Shown here piece by piece: positions 1-11,159 of a DNA stretch of 64,000 nt. The notes below the pieces were generated by a model. That model saw only the letters and a list, made by a program, of their open reading frames with translations. It was not told the origin of the DNA and made no database searches. Position numbers and translations under genes: made by a program. The DNA lies in the NCBI GenBank assembly GCA_964247055.1, contig OZ176054.1:12710001-12774000 (forward strand). The letters are read 5' to 3'. Position 1 is the stretch's first letter. Each line of letters opens with the position of its first letter. The stretch comes from Paragordius varius (lineage: Eukaryota > Nematomorpha).

Positions 1-658
1 AATAATCATTTCATTAGGATATTCAATACCCCCCCCCCCCTTCGCAGTGTAATTATTGCATAAGTTTATTCAAATAAAGAGTAAATATTAGTTTACAATA
101 TATATTGTGTTAATAATTTAACCTTAACCATGCTTGGTATTATTATCAGATTTTGTTATGATTTGGAAAAAATATAAATGGTATAACACTTTTGTTAAAA
201 TATTTTAATTGCATTATTAATATTTAAACCAAATCTCGGTCGTCTTTCCAATAGGCGACAAACTGCAAATCGGTGATTACACTATTATAATTTGTTAGCG
301 TTTTTCATACCCTTATGTTTAAATGTGATAAAATATTTATTAATGCCCATATATTTTTGCAATAAAGCCAACCGGTAATAAAAATTATAAGTGCAACCCG
401 TAAAGCTGCCCTTTGTGTTGAAGGCCCCATGTATGATTTTCATCTGAAACTTATATAACATTTATTAAATTATAAGCTGAAATGCGTATCCTAATCACAC
501 TATATAAGGCATCTTATTAAGTTATAATTCATTAAAAAAATTTTCACAAAAAAAGCCGAAAATTAAAATTTTATTCAACTTATTTTATAAATTTTACAAT
601 ATATAATGCGTTTTTGTTATTTTAACATATTGGTCACCATTTTATTATATGGTAAGCC
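1..658. other. 5' flank of NSDHL, no gene seen
   Basis: AT-rich DNA with short poly-A and poly-T runs and a run of 12 C at 29-40. I see no open coding stretch, RNA gene or repeat end. The part next to 659 should hold the NSDHL promoter, but no distinct motif stands out. Confidence 0.5.
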
Positions 659-3600
659 ATGTGCTCTACTAAAAATATTTTAGTAATTGGAGGCAATGGA
701 TTTTTAGGAAAGCACATTGTTGAATATTGCTTAAAAAATAATTTTAAAACATCGGTTTTAGACATTAATCCACCACTAAATAAACATCCAGATGTTGAAT
801 ACCATGTTGGATCACTGTGTGATGAATCAGTATTTAAAATATAAATAGTTTTAGATTTTAAATTCCTGCTTACCTAATCAATGCTTGGTTATTCATTGCG
901 CTTCCCCACCAGAATATCTCAATGATTATGATTTATTTGTATCAGTAAATGTCACCGGAACGAAAAATCTTATTAAATGCTGCATAAATAATAAAGTTAA
1001 AGTATATATTTTTATGAATACCATTTCCTAGTTTAGTTCCCAAATTATTATTAATATTCATGAAATTTATCTATTTTAAAATATTTTTTTTTAATTTAAG
1101 CATTTTAACTATACTTATTAACATAATTAATAAATGGGATAAAAATTTAAAAAATTTACCATTGTAAAATTAATTTTTAATTTATATTGTTTCATTAAAG
1201 TGTGTAAGGATCAATTAAATCAAAAAGATCAAAAAACCAATTTTATCTGTTTGAACCAACTTTATGGTGATCCGAATTTTTAAATTAAAGATTCTTAATG
1301 TGATAAAACACTCTTTGAAACATCAAAAAATTGTTAATTGATAAATTTGGAATGTTGTAGAATTGACTTAGTTATTATTGAATAAATCAAAGTGCATATA
1401 GCTAATTTTAAATGTTTAGGGACAAAGCCTAAATAATTTGAAGGTTAATAGATAAAAAAAAGTTTTGATGACCACTAATATAAAGTGTTTGAATACAAAC
1501 TGAAATGTACATTGTTGATTATAAATATTATTTCATGGGTAGAAAATAATTCTGGTAAGTTCAGCCAGTGTAGTTTATGAAGGCACCGACATACTAAATG
1601 GTAAAGAAACGCTCCCCTATGCAACTCATTACATTAGTCCCTACGTGCAAACTAAGATTGAACAAGAGAAGGTTGATTACTCATGATTATATACCATTTA
1701 CAATTCATATTCACCCTTGAACAATTCAAATTCACCTTTGAACATTTCAAATTCAAATTCACCCTAAAAATAAATTATGAAACTTCGCTCTAATATAACT
1801 CATTATTAAAATTAAATATATTTTTATGGCAAAGTGTTTATTATTTCTTCAGTATTATTTTGATTACATACAAAAATTCTTTTTTTATAAATATAAACAA
1901 AATATAGGTAATATATAATCTTAAAAAACACATAATTTATTTTAGGGTTAATTCGAATTGTTCGAAGGTGAATTCGAATTGTTCGAAGGTGAATTCGGAT
2001 TGTTAAAGGGTGAATTTGAATTGTTTAAGGGTGAATTTGAACTGTAAATGGTATATAGTGTGTGATGCGCCTTTTTAGCTCATTCTACAAGCAAATAATA
2101 ATGTGGAACAAGGTTGTTTACAAACTGTAGCTATTCGCCCGCATGGCATTTTCGGGCCAGGTGATCCACTTTTAGTTCCACAAGTTCTTAAAGCAGCTAA
2201 GGAAGGAAAAATGCGTTTCATTATTGGGTGGGAAAAAACAAAATTTTTGCTTAAACCTTTTGAATGCTAATTATGAAATATTAGAAGAATACTTTGAAGC
2301 CGAGAGAAATTAACATTTATAATTTTACGTGGTCTAAATAAAATTTATTTTACTTAAACAAATTTTCCTAATTTAAAGCAATGAACTTACAAAAATTTTA
2401 TAATAACTAACTATTTAAAATCGACGAAAATACTTGTTAATGGCCATATATATATATATGTATCTATATTTGAATACGGCAGGATTTTTTGATTCAAAAA
2501 TGCGGCCCGCCATGCTATTTGGATTAGACAAATTAATAGTTTTCTATAAATGCCATATAGACGACAGTAAGCACCCATTTAATTAGTGATATACGTTTTT
2601 TATTCGAACAGGGAAAAAATTTACAGTAAGGGGAAGCATGAAATACCATTTACTATTCAAATCACCCTTAAACAATCAAATTCACCCTCAAATATTATGT
2701 TTTTTTAAGATTAAAATTTACCTATATTTTTATATATTCTTAAAAAAATAAAATTTTGTTTTAAATTAAAATGCTATTGAAAAAAATAGTAAAATATGTC
2801 ATAAATATATATTTCATATTAATAATGAATTATATTAGTTTGAAAACACATAATTTATTTTTAGGGGGAATTTGAATTTTACAAGGGTCATTTGAATTGT
2901 TCGAGGGTGAATTTGAACTGTAAATGGTATATTTTGTATTGATTCATGGTATAATTAAGGGAGTTACCTAATGAACTATAATTCAAAATTTTTAATTTTA
3001 TAAACCCTATAACTATATATATGGCTATTTTCTTTATCGTGTTGAAAAAAATTTGACTTTTTTAATTAAGAGATAGCTATCTATTATAATTTTGCTTGTT
3101 TGTACTATAAAAGAAATGGGAATAACATTGTTGATTTTACGTATGTGGAAAATATTGCTCATGCCATAATACTGCTTATTCGAAAATTGGATGAATCTTA
3201 TCTTGCAAACGACAATACGATAGCTGGCCAAGTTTTTATCTTTTATTTTATTGCGATTTTAAAAACAATACTTCGATATTTACATATCCATAATTAATCT
3301 AAAAATAAAGTTATAAACCGATTTTTTATATAAAGATTTTACCAAATATAAAAATATTTTACCTCACAATGATTAATTTATTGTCATAAAATTTAAATGA
3401 CAACACATAAGTGAAAAATCAAATTTTAAATTAAAGTATGGGGCCAAATGGCAAAATAAGCAAGAGCCATCAAAGTGGTTTTTGAATAATCTTAAATGTT
3501 GCTAAAATGAAATGATATGATTTTTTATTCAAATAAATTTTATTTTATCTTTATAATTTAATATTACAGTAAAAATGAAGTTATACGAACACTAAAAAAA

Positions 3601-4253
3601 TTTTCAAAAACAACCATACTTTTTTGAACCTTAATTATATATATATATATATATATATATCAAACATAAAATATGTAATTGATTGTGCTACCATTATAAT
3701 CTTTATTTATTTTTCAATTTAAAACAATGAGTTATATTTCTAAAAATATTAAGATTAAAAAATTATGGTTATCTTTTGTTAAAAAATTTTTCTTTATAAT
3801 TTATTTTACTTTATTAAACATTAAATTTATATATTCTCCACTTACATACATATATAGGCCTTTAACATTACGAATGATGAACCAACCTTTTTCTGGGCTT
3901 TTATCTCCAAGGTATTGAAACACAATGGATTCGATCCACCCAAATATCGAATTCCATACACGTTAGTTTACGTGATAGCTTATGTACTGGAATGTGTTGT
4001 ACACTTTCTTAACTTGGCGATTTCATTTTGGTATGGAAATGTTTTAGGTAAGCGTAGTAAGAAAAAATGTCACCATCTACCAAGCTTAACTTTTACACCA
4101 ATGCGTGTCGCTCTCTTATCTACACACCATAGTTATGACTGTAAAAAGGCCAAAGAGCTGATTGGATATAAGCCTTTGTATAGCTTACAGGAAGGCTTTG
4201 AAAAAACTATGCAAGTCCTAAATAAAACGCATGCTTCAGGCAACAATGAATAG
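659..4253 (+). CDS. NSDHL: Sterol-4-alpha-carboxylate 3-dehydrogenase, decarboxylating (NSDHL), six exons
   Basis: Encodes the NAD(P)-dependent enzyme that oxidises and decarboxylates 4-carboxysterols in C-4 demethylation of sterol synthesis, an ER-membrane enzyme. Exons that join in frame: 659-829, 855-1001, 1543-1671, 2079-2227, 3114-3231, 3858-4253, total 1110 nt or 369 aa (human NSDHL is 373). Visible marks are the Rossmann GGNGFLG near the N-terminus, HCASPP, the SSASVVYEG strand, the YVQTK (YxxxK) catalytic pair, [25 protein letters not shown] and [10 protein letters not shown] near the end. Introns are GT-AG, and intron 1 is only 25 nt (830-854). Introns 3 and 4 each carry a MITE of one family. 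The ATG at 659 sits just before the nucleotide-binding motif as in homologues. A retained GTAAGC at 4049 could be mistaken for a donor, but splicing there would break the frame. Family assignment is by remembered motifs; the gene looks functional. Confidence 0.93.
1689..2056. repeat. MITE family M copy 1 in NSDHL intron 3
   Basis: Inverted ends: ATATACCATTTACA on the left and TGTAAATGGTATAT on the right. Next to each end the motif CACCCTTGAACAATTCAAAT, or its complement, repeats two to four times in tandem. The centre is AT-rich and non-coding. Related copies lie at 2642, 9154, 33328, 37079 and 57301. Confidence 0.8.
2642..2932. repeat. MITE family M copy 2 in NSDHL intron 4
   Basis: Same ends (ATACCATTTACT on the left, AGTGTAAATGG-like on the right) and the same subterminal CACCCTTAAACAATC-type repeats as the copy at 1689. 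Shorter and slightly diverged. No coding content. Confidence 0.75.
3567..3640. repeat. Left end of Tc1/mariner-like MITE family A
   Basis: Starts TA-CAGTAAAAATGAAG and continues with the family's internal motif CAACCATACTTTTTGAACC. No matching right end is evident, so it is a truncated copy within NSDHL intron 5. Confidence 0.5.
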
Positions 4254-5081
4254 TAACTGACCTGCTTAAGTCGTTTAACACTAAATTTCTTGACAATGTT
4301 TTGATATTCATATATTTTATATATCATTGAAATTCTAGTCACATAAATGCTTTGATTTCATTTGCTTTTGAATGAACATACCAATTCTAAATTCGAATTT
4401 GATTTCACAAACAACAAGATATTTAGTCATTTGTGAACTAAATTTATATTCTAAAGAAAAGAATGGAATAACTCTGTACAATTGTAAAGATGCCACAAAA
4501 TTACAGAGGTTAGGTGGGTTATGGTTTCCTTTGCATATGTCAGTTTCATTTATTGATTATAAAACCGTTCTTACCAAATGTTTGGTAATATTGTGTTAAA
4601 AATATAATTCTATCAGTCTCATCATTGTTTAATTGAATATTATTTAATATTTACAGCGTAAATTTTGTAATTTTTTCAATCCACAAAAATATTTTAAATA
4701 ACTTGTAAGTACCAAAACCTAAGGCACCGAGAAATCTTATCATTTTATTATCAACATATTTTATTTATATCATTATATTTGTTCTTCTCCTGATTTATTG
4801 GGTTTCATAAAAAAAAGCTTGTTAAAAAATGACATTTTACTTTTTTGCGCAATCGTTAACCTGTTTAAAAAATCGGTATTAAAAATTTATTTGCCGTCAT
4901 TTTTTGTAGCATTTCAAATTTTATTGAACCTTTTTTTAAGAATCACCCTTGAACAATTTTAATCCTCTGACATATCCAATTTTACATTATATGAAATTGA
5001 ATCTTTATAAAAATAATTGTTATTAATTGTTAAAATTTTATTAAATTGAATATTTACAAGTCTATAAAATGAGCTAAGTAT
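4254..5081. other. Intergenic stretch after NSDHL
   Basis: Presumed NSDHL 3' UTR followed by AT-rich spacer. A 75-codon open frame at 4372-4599 has no recognisable features and I do not call it a gene. At about 4940-4970 there is a lone CACCCTTGAACAATTTTAAT resembling a MITE family M subterminal repeat. Confidence 0.4.
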
Positions 5082-5118
5082 ATATAACATAAATATTCGT
5101 ATCGTCTTTGTGTAATGG

Positions 5119-8100
5119 CTAGCCATTGTATCCGTATAGAAGCTGTCTGTAATATTTGCGATCCTGCCAGGCGTTATCATCAATGTTGGCAACACTTAAA
5201 TCATTATTTATTGTTTTTTCCCAGTTGAATGTTGGTCTGCCCCTGCGATTGTTACCTTCGGGATGTAGGGATAAAATTTTATTTGTCCATTGTTCTGAAG
5301 CACGTTTGATGTGTCCGAAATATCTGAGCCTATTTTTTCTGAGCATGACATTTAAAGGTTCAATTTGGTAGAGTTGATGTAAATTTGAATTTGACTTATT
5401 GGGTTGGAATAAATTTAGTATCCGTTTTTCTAAGTTCATTAGTTTTTTCTCGATTGAATCTGTCATCGGCCACGTTTCGCAACCATACAGGAGTATGGGA
5501 CGTATGCCGGCTTTGTAAATCAAACCTTTGTTTTTTGCTGATATGTGTTTATTTTTGAGGACAAATTTAAGTTGATGATATTTTACCCAAGCCTGTTGGG
5601 ATCTATATTTAACTGATTGGTTTATTCCACCTAGGCAATGTATGACATCGCCCAAGTATTTGAAATTATTCACCAATTCGATTTTGGTGTCTGCCATATA
5701 AACGTAATTTAGGGAAGTGGATGAGTGATTTATTGTTTTATTTTTACATGATTCACATATAAATTTGTCATTATTGATTAATTTCCCTTTTATAAGCGAG
5801 CACTTTTTGTGTACCCACTTATTGCATGATGTACATAGGATTGAATTGAGTTTAACATCTAAATCACATACTCCACATGGAAACTTAGGTCGTTCATATA
5901 CAGTTTCACCCGTTATCATTACCTTTGTTTTGCTTATATTTATATTCATTCCACCCTTTTCTAAGTGTGATTTCCATGTGTTGTACTTTTGATTTAATGC
6001 TTCCATTGATGTTGCGGTGAGGACAATGTCGTCCGCATAGATAAGTTCCCATGGTGGGCCTTGTTTTATATCTTTTGTTAGGTAATCCATTATTAAAATG
6101 AAGAGTAGAGGGCTTAGGATGGAGCCTTGATGAAGACCAGATTCGTTTGGAACAAAAGCTGTGTTACCTGGTGTTAATCTGACGCAGTTTGTTGTTTTGT
6201 AGTACATCATTTCTATTGATTTAATTATCCAATCATCTACATTATTGGCTCGTAGTGTGGATGTGATCAACTTCCTGGGGATACAATCAAAGGCCCTTTG
6301 TAAATCAATAAAAACATGATATAGTTTTTTATTTTTCGCTAAATAGTTCTCTTGCAATCTTCTCAAAATGAAGATTGCATCAATTGTGCTACTGTTTGGT
6401 TTATAGGCATATTGTGATTCCTGTATACTAACGATTGATCTTAGTTTTGATTCAATAATGGATTCAAAAATTTTTAACGGGTGTTCCAATAACTTTAGTG
6501 GTCTGTAGGAGGAGCAAACGAGTATGTCTCCTTTGTTTTTATAAATGGGTATGATGGTGCTTTTTGACCAATCATTAGGGATGCGATTTGTTGATAAGAT
6601 TAGATTGAATATGTTAGTTAAATGTATAATGCATTGTGGTAAAGCTTTGATCATGTCACAGCTGAGTTCAGATGGACCTGTAGCTTTGTTATTTTTCATC
6701 TTGGCCAAGGCTTCTCTTACATCGTCTGTTGTTATCAGTGGTCGAGGACCAATTGCTGGTGGTTGGTTTATTGTTTCAAAATCATGTTTTTGTGCAAATT
6801 GTTCTTTGTAATACGTTGTCCAGACATTGCTTATGTCACTCCACTCAGTTACTAGTTGTTGATCTTTATCTTTAATATAGGAAATTTGTTTAATGTCCTT
6901 TTTATTATTGTTAACTGAATTTATTGTTCGAAAAATCTTAAGATTTTTCATGTCTTGTTCTAATTTTTTAGCTAAATCCAAAGCTTTTTTGTTGGCTGAA
7001 ATATTGATGGCTTGTTGTAAATTTTTATTTGATTTGATATATGATTCCAAGTCTCTTTTATCTTTTGTTTGTTTCCATCTTTTATAGTTATTGCGTTTAA
7101 TTTTAATTAAAGGTTTTATGGATTCTGACCACCACAAATTTGATTGTTGTTTTTTCCTGTATATTTTCTTTCTGCCACAGCAATTAAGCACATTTGGGAT
7201 GATGCTGTTTTTAAAATTATCCCAAGCTTGTTCAGATGTTTTGTGGTTGAGGCTAAGCGATGCATTGACAGTTTCTGAGAGTTGAAGTTTAAGATCAGGA
7301 AGGTGTAATTTTTCTAAGTTTATTTTAGGTTTCTGGTTACTATGGTAATAGGATTTGTTTATTGTTATTATTGCTACAATTAATTTATGTTGCGTGTCAG
7401 TAAGGTATGTTTTAGAGTCTTTAATGAATTTTCTATCTTGAATGGGTGTTAAAATGTAGTCTACCATAGAATTTAGATTACCACTTGTATAAGTTATTAA
7501 TTTCTTTGCTGGTTTCGTGAAGAGGGTATTGCAGATAGTAAGTCTAAGAGATGCGCAGTATTCTAATAATGTATCACCTTCTTTGTTACGGCTGCCAAAA
7601 GCGTTTCCTCCATGTATTCTCATATAGTCTTCACCATTAGTGCCAACGTGGGAATTGAAATCTCCACCTATAAAAATTTTGTCATTTGGAGGTATTGCAT
7701 GGGAAATGTCGTATAGTTGGTTCCAAAAGGCTTGTTTGGTTGCTTCGCTTAATCCAGACTGGGGAGCATAGATGGAAAGTATGTTAAGAATTTGTTTTTT
7801 AAAGCCGATACGTATTTGGATAATTCTTTCGTTGTGTCTGTTTACTTCTATTATATTATCACAATATTCATTTTTAATAGCTATAGCCACTCCATGTTGG
7901 CCTTTCATTTGACCTTTGTAGAAAATTGTATAGTTGTCTATATTCAGCTTTCCCTCAGATTTATATCTTGTTTCCTGGAGGCAACAGATGTCAATGTTTT
8001 TCTCTTTTATTTGGTCGATAACTAAGTTTGATCTATCGACTAGCGTCGAGATATTCCAAGTGCCGATCTTAAGTGGTTTTACCATATTGTTGGGTGTTTT

Positions 8101-8331
8101 TTGATGTTTGTGGTTTTTTAGGAGAGCATTAATATTGTTATCATATAAATTAATATTATTATCAAAATTAAGATTATCACATATATTAATATCATTAATA
8201 AAATTATTTGTAAGATTAATATTATCATTTTTAAAATATATATCATTGTTTAAAAGTGTTGTCAATTCATTCATTATTTTCATATACGGTATGATTAAGG
8301 CGATTGTTTTACAATTTGCATGCCTTTGCAA
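5119..8331 (-). CDS. LINE polyprotein: AP endonuclease, reverse transcriptase, PHD-like finger
   Basis: A single open ORF of 1070 aa. The first 84 residues or so are Asn-rich and of low complexity; an internal Met may be the real start. Residues about 85-330 are an exonuclease/endonuclease/phosphatase domain with IGTWN, LQETRYKS, GGDFNSHVG and VDYILTP. RT follows, with KATGPSELS, SYRPLKLLEH, VFIDLQRAFDCIPR, GLHQGSILSPLLF and the catalytic YADD near residue 762. Near residues 815-860 an unusual cysteine block, CGVC-x-CTSC-x4-H-x2-C-x-CESC, fits a PHD-type zinc finger between RT and the C-terminus. The end (RLRYFGHIKRA, RRGRP) is typical of RTE/CR1-related LINEs. It would nick target DNA and copy its own RNA in the nucleus. 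Clade is not settled by eye. Confidence 0.9.
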   Translation of the reverse strand: MQRHANCKTIALIIPYMKIMNELTTLLNNDIYFKNDNINLTNNFINDINICDNLNFDNNINLYDNNINALLKNHKHQKTPNNMVKPLKIGTWNISTLVDRSNLVIDQIKEKNIDICCLQETRYKSEGKLNIDNYTIFYKGQMKGQHGVAIAIKNEYCDNIIEVNRHNERIIQIRIGFKKQILNILSIYAPQSGLSEATKQAFWNQLYDISHAIPPNDKIFIGGDFNSHVGTNGEDYMRIHGGNAFGSRNKEGDTLLEYCASLRLTICNTLFTKPAKKLITYTSGNLNSMVDYILTPIQDRKFIKDSKTYLTDTQHKLIVAIITINKSYYHSNQKPKINLEKLHLPDLKLQLSETVNASLSLNHKTSEQAWDNFKNSIIPNVLNCCGRKKIYRKKQQSNLWWSESIKPLIKIKRNNYKRWKQTKDKRDLESYIKSNKNLQQAINISANKKALDLAKKLEQDMKNLKIFRTINSVNNNKKDIKQISYIKDKDQQLVTEWSDISNVWTTYYKEQFAQKHDFETINQPPAIGPRPLITTDDVREALAKMKNNKATGPSELSCDMIKALPQCIIHLTNIFNLILSTNRIPNDWSKSTIIPIYKNKGDILVCSSYRPLKLLEHPLKIFESIIESKLRSIVSIQESQYAYKPNSSTIDAIFILRRLQENYLAKNKKLYHVFIDLQRAFDCIPRKLITSTLRANNVDDWIIKSIEMMYYKTTNCVRLTPGNTAFVPNESGLHQGSILSPLLFILIMDYLTKDIKQGPPWELIYADDIVLTATSMEALNQKYNTWKSHLEKGGMNINISKTKVMITGETVYERPKFPCGVCDLDVKLNSILCTSCNKWVHKKCSLIKGKLINNDKFICESCKNKTINHSSTSLNYVYMADTKIELVNNFKYLGDVIHCLGGINQSVKYRSQQAWVKYHQLKFVLKNKHISAKNKGLIYKAGIRPILLYGCETWPMTDSIEKKLMNLEKRILNLFQPNKSNSNLHQLYQIEPLNVMLRKNRLRYFGHIKRASEQWTNKILSLHPEGNNRRGRPTFNWEKTINNDLSVANIDDNAWQDRKYYRQLLYGYNG

Positions 8332-8560
8332 ATCAAGAGACTATTTCGGTGTCCCTGACCTATGGAATTGCCTTTCTGGGCTTATGGAGTTCCATCTCCG
8401 CTTACATATATTACAAATTGGTTGTTTCTAGCAACTGGTTATAGCGCCAGATAAACCCGCTTTATCATCTGTGTGAATGCAGGTATTGTGGTATTTTATA
8501 GGAAAAAAAATGGTAGTTTATTTTTTCCACCACACCCCACACAGATGATTTCTTTCCTTT

Positions 8561-8623
8561 GCCGCTCCCGTTGGTATTAACCAGGGTGCACCACGCGGAG
8601 GTGGGAGTCGGACTTTGCACCCC
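8561..8623 (-). ncRNA. Probable HDV-like self-cleaving ribozyme at LINE 5' end
   Basis: Read on the minus strand from 8623, the RNA starts exactly at the element's first G. P1 is GGGGUGCA paired with UGCACCCU, the first pair being G-U as in HDV. P3 is CCAC/GUGG around a CUCCGC loop. P2 is CCG-A-CUCC paired with GGAG-CGG. A short P4 is GGU-UAAU-ACC. The joining segment before P2' contains ACCAAC, which could supply the catalytic C. The strand order P1-P2-P3-P3'-P1'-P4-P2' is that of the double pseudoknot. Ribozymes of this class are known at LINE 5' ends, where they release the RNA from the host transcript. Confidence 0.65.
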
Positions 8624-9031
8624 ATATAACATAAAATCATTAAAAAAATAATATATTTATAGATTAAAATATATTATTGATTTTTTAAGGAAAATATTGC
8701 TATCTTTTTATTTTATTTAGGTCGGTTGATTAATAAACTATAATTTAAACAGGAACATTGAAAAAGCGAATATTCAGCTAAGTTTTAACATTGCATAGAT
8801 AAAAATCGTGAATGCCTAAATACATAAGATATTTTATCCATTAATAAAAGGAAACTGTTGGAGATCTTTATTGAGTTTAGATTAGTGGTACTTACTAAAA
8901 AACTTGTCGAACCTGGAATAATGTTTTGTCTCGTTTTTCAAATAAAGAATGTATTATAACGGTTTACCCATGCAAATATTTAACACGAAAATTTTTTTAA
9001 TCGCATAAATGCCTTTCATATCATTTAATTT

Positions 9032-9813
9032 AGAGTAAAAATTGAAATTATACTGATAAAACGTATAAAAGACAAGTATTTTTTTCTAAACCACAACCAT
9101 ACTTTTTAGACCTCGATTACCCTACATAAGCTAATAAATAACAATTTTAAATTATATCTACCATTTGCACTTCAAGAGTGTCCTTGAACACTTCAAGTTG
9201 GTCCTTAAAATTTATAAATTTCAATTTAACCATAATTTTTGCATTTATTTTTTTATTTTATTAATTATTAACCTAATTTTCTTTATTTATTATATATTTA
9301 TTTATTTAAAAATAAAAATTTTTATATAAAACTCACTGTTTTGTTTCAAATTATTTTTTTTTCAATTGAAAAATTATTGACTTTTAAATGTTATTAATGA
9401 AAAATTTTAATTAATAACTCCGAAATATATTTTTTCATTCGTGTTAAAATCTTATAAATATTTAAAATTATATTAAGAAAATAATAAAGATATACGGTTT
9501 ATCAAAGACTAAAAGTTGATATCGATTTAAAATTTATGTTGAATAATAGAAAATAGGTAACATTAAAATAGATGAATTATTTACGATTTGATTGATAAAA
9601 GTTAAAAACAAAACAAAAAAGTCAAAGGACCAACTTGAAGTGTTCAAGGACCAACTTGAAGTGTTCAAGTACACTCTTGAAGTGCAAATGGTATAGTTGA
9701 ATGCATTACTAATTTACATTTCCGATTCCTATTTCGCAAATAAAACGTGAGTTCGTTTGAAAAATATTTGTCATTTTAATACTTTTTGTCTGTATAATTT
9801 CAATTTTTATTGT
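9032..9813. repeat. Tc1/mariner-like MITE family A, split by another MITE
   Basis: The left end runs AGTAAAAATTGAAATTATAC with TAAAACGTA, and the right end GTCTGTATAATTTCAATTTT, which are inverted copies of each other. The other family members begin CAGT after TA. The interior is interrupted by the family M-like MITE at 9154-9696. Confidence 0.65.
9154..9696. repeat. MITE family M relative, nested in family A copy
   Basis: Ends CTACCATTTGCACTTCAAG and CTTGAAGTGCAAATGGTATAG are inverted repeats. Subterminal tandem motifs ACTTCAAGTTGGTCCTT and complement replace the CACCC motif of the other copies, so this is a separate subfamily. AT-rich non-coding core. Confidence 0.75.
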
Positions 9814-11159
9814 AAAAAATTATATTTAGATAAAGTAAAATCATTGTTTAGCTTCATGAGAGGCCTATACGTTATCATGGGGAAAAGAATTTTTTTATAA
9901 GGGATGACTTGAGCATATTTTAACATTTGAATTTGGGTTTTCTTTACAAATGGCTATTTTTGATTTATTATTGGAAAATATTTATCTTCCCATTTTAATA
10001 AAAAAACGATGTTTATTAGTTATAAATAATTTTAAATAATTTCTTTTTATTATTTTTAATGTAAAGCACCCGACTATGTAAAACAAAAAAAATATATTTT
10101 TCTGGTATTTAACCAAAATCAAAAAATCGTATTTTTGTCGCACATTATGTCAAATAAAATTAAATTCAACAAGAAAAAACGCGTCAATGAAATTTTATTT
10201 GATATAATATTTTCCTAAAAATATTATTGATAAATATTTTCATAATTTTCAGAGGGTCCTTTAAGGACTTACAGGAAACAAAGATAAAAAATTGCCGAGT
10301 GAAGTTGGAATTCAATAAATTTGTTAATATGTGGTAAAAGATTATAAAATTTTATTTTATATCATATATATGTAATATAAAAAACCAATCGCATTCAAAA
10401 TATAATTAAGGATTATATAAAAAAGTATATTTTGCAATAACCAAAAGAGGAAGTAGCGTATAATTCAAAACATCCAATATATATAATACATACCGTTATT
10501 AACGAATCGATGGAGAAACGGTGTATCATAAAAATTTTGTCTATTTTTGAAAAAAATTACAAGATCAAAAATATTAATATAGCTTAGTACAGTACACGAT
10601 ATTACAAGTAACAATATTCTTTAAATTTTAACATAGGTTTAAACTTATTCCGGGAAACAAAATTGGAGACTGTTTAAATACTTTTTAGTTTTTCCTTTTT
10701 GAGGGTAAGGATTCAAAATGTATCAGCACTGGTACTTTATAACTCGCCTGCCCAAGGTGAGACTGATGATGGAAAAATTAGGCAGGTTTTGAGGTTCTAA
10801 CTCTCATAGCCCACACATACAGTATGAAAGTCAGGCCCCCTAACTACTTCCATTACACCCTAAAGTCTGCCTAGAGACTCTTATTTACAAAAAGCACTTT
10901 TTCTTTTAAAAATAGGAAAAACTATATGTCGACTCAGGATTGTAATTTATACACAACTCATTTAAATTAGGTTCGTAAGTTATTTCACAAAACAGAGTTA
11001 ATACCGCTTCGAAAGTAGTAGGGTTTAAATCAAAATTCTGAGTCAATAGATATTTTTTCTTTAACTAATCGTATTAAATGCTTTTGATATATTATGAGTC
11101 GTTAAAATAAATAGGTATATACTACCTAGAATTACTATAATAAATACCAATGTAAGATA
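9814..11159. other. Intergenic, no gene recognised
   Basis: AT-rich, with no coherent open frame. A less AT-rich block at about 10720-10880 (containing AACTCGCCTGCCCAAGG and GTCAGGCCCCCTAAC) stands out from its surroundings. I cannot match it to a known RNA or element; it may be the remnant of a foreign repeat. Confidence 0.35.

Larger units (their letters stand above)
5094..8623 (-). mobile_element. Full-length APE-type LINE with target-site duplication
   Basis: A complete insertion of about 3.5 kb. The 12-bp sequence ATATAACATAAA occurs at 5082-5093 (beside the element's 3' end) and at 8624-8635 (beside its 5' end), as expected of target-primed reverse transcription. The 3' UTR after the stop codon is only some 25 nt with no poly-A, which is typical of RTE-like LINEs. 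The 5' UTR is about 290 nt and begins with a structured G-rich segment. The single long ORF is unbroken and the duplications match, so the insertion should be young and may be competent. Confidence 0.88.

Noticed and set aside
4049-4085. Possible 37-nt intron in NSDHL exon 6 (GTAAGC...CAAG)
   Set aside because: Its removal would shift the frame before the conserved [10 protein letters not shown]; the open reading through it is correct.
4372-4599. 75-codon ORF after NSDHL
   Set aside because: No motif, no splice context and composition like the surrounding spacer.
10720-10880. Candidate snRNA or tRNA gene in a less AT-rich block
   Set aside because: It matches no U1, U4, U5 or U6 landmark and has no cloverleaf or A/B box that I can see.
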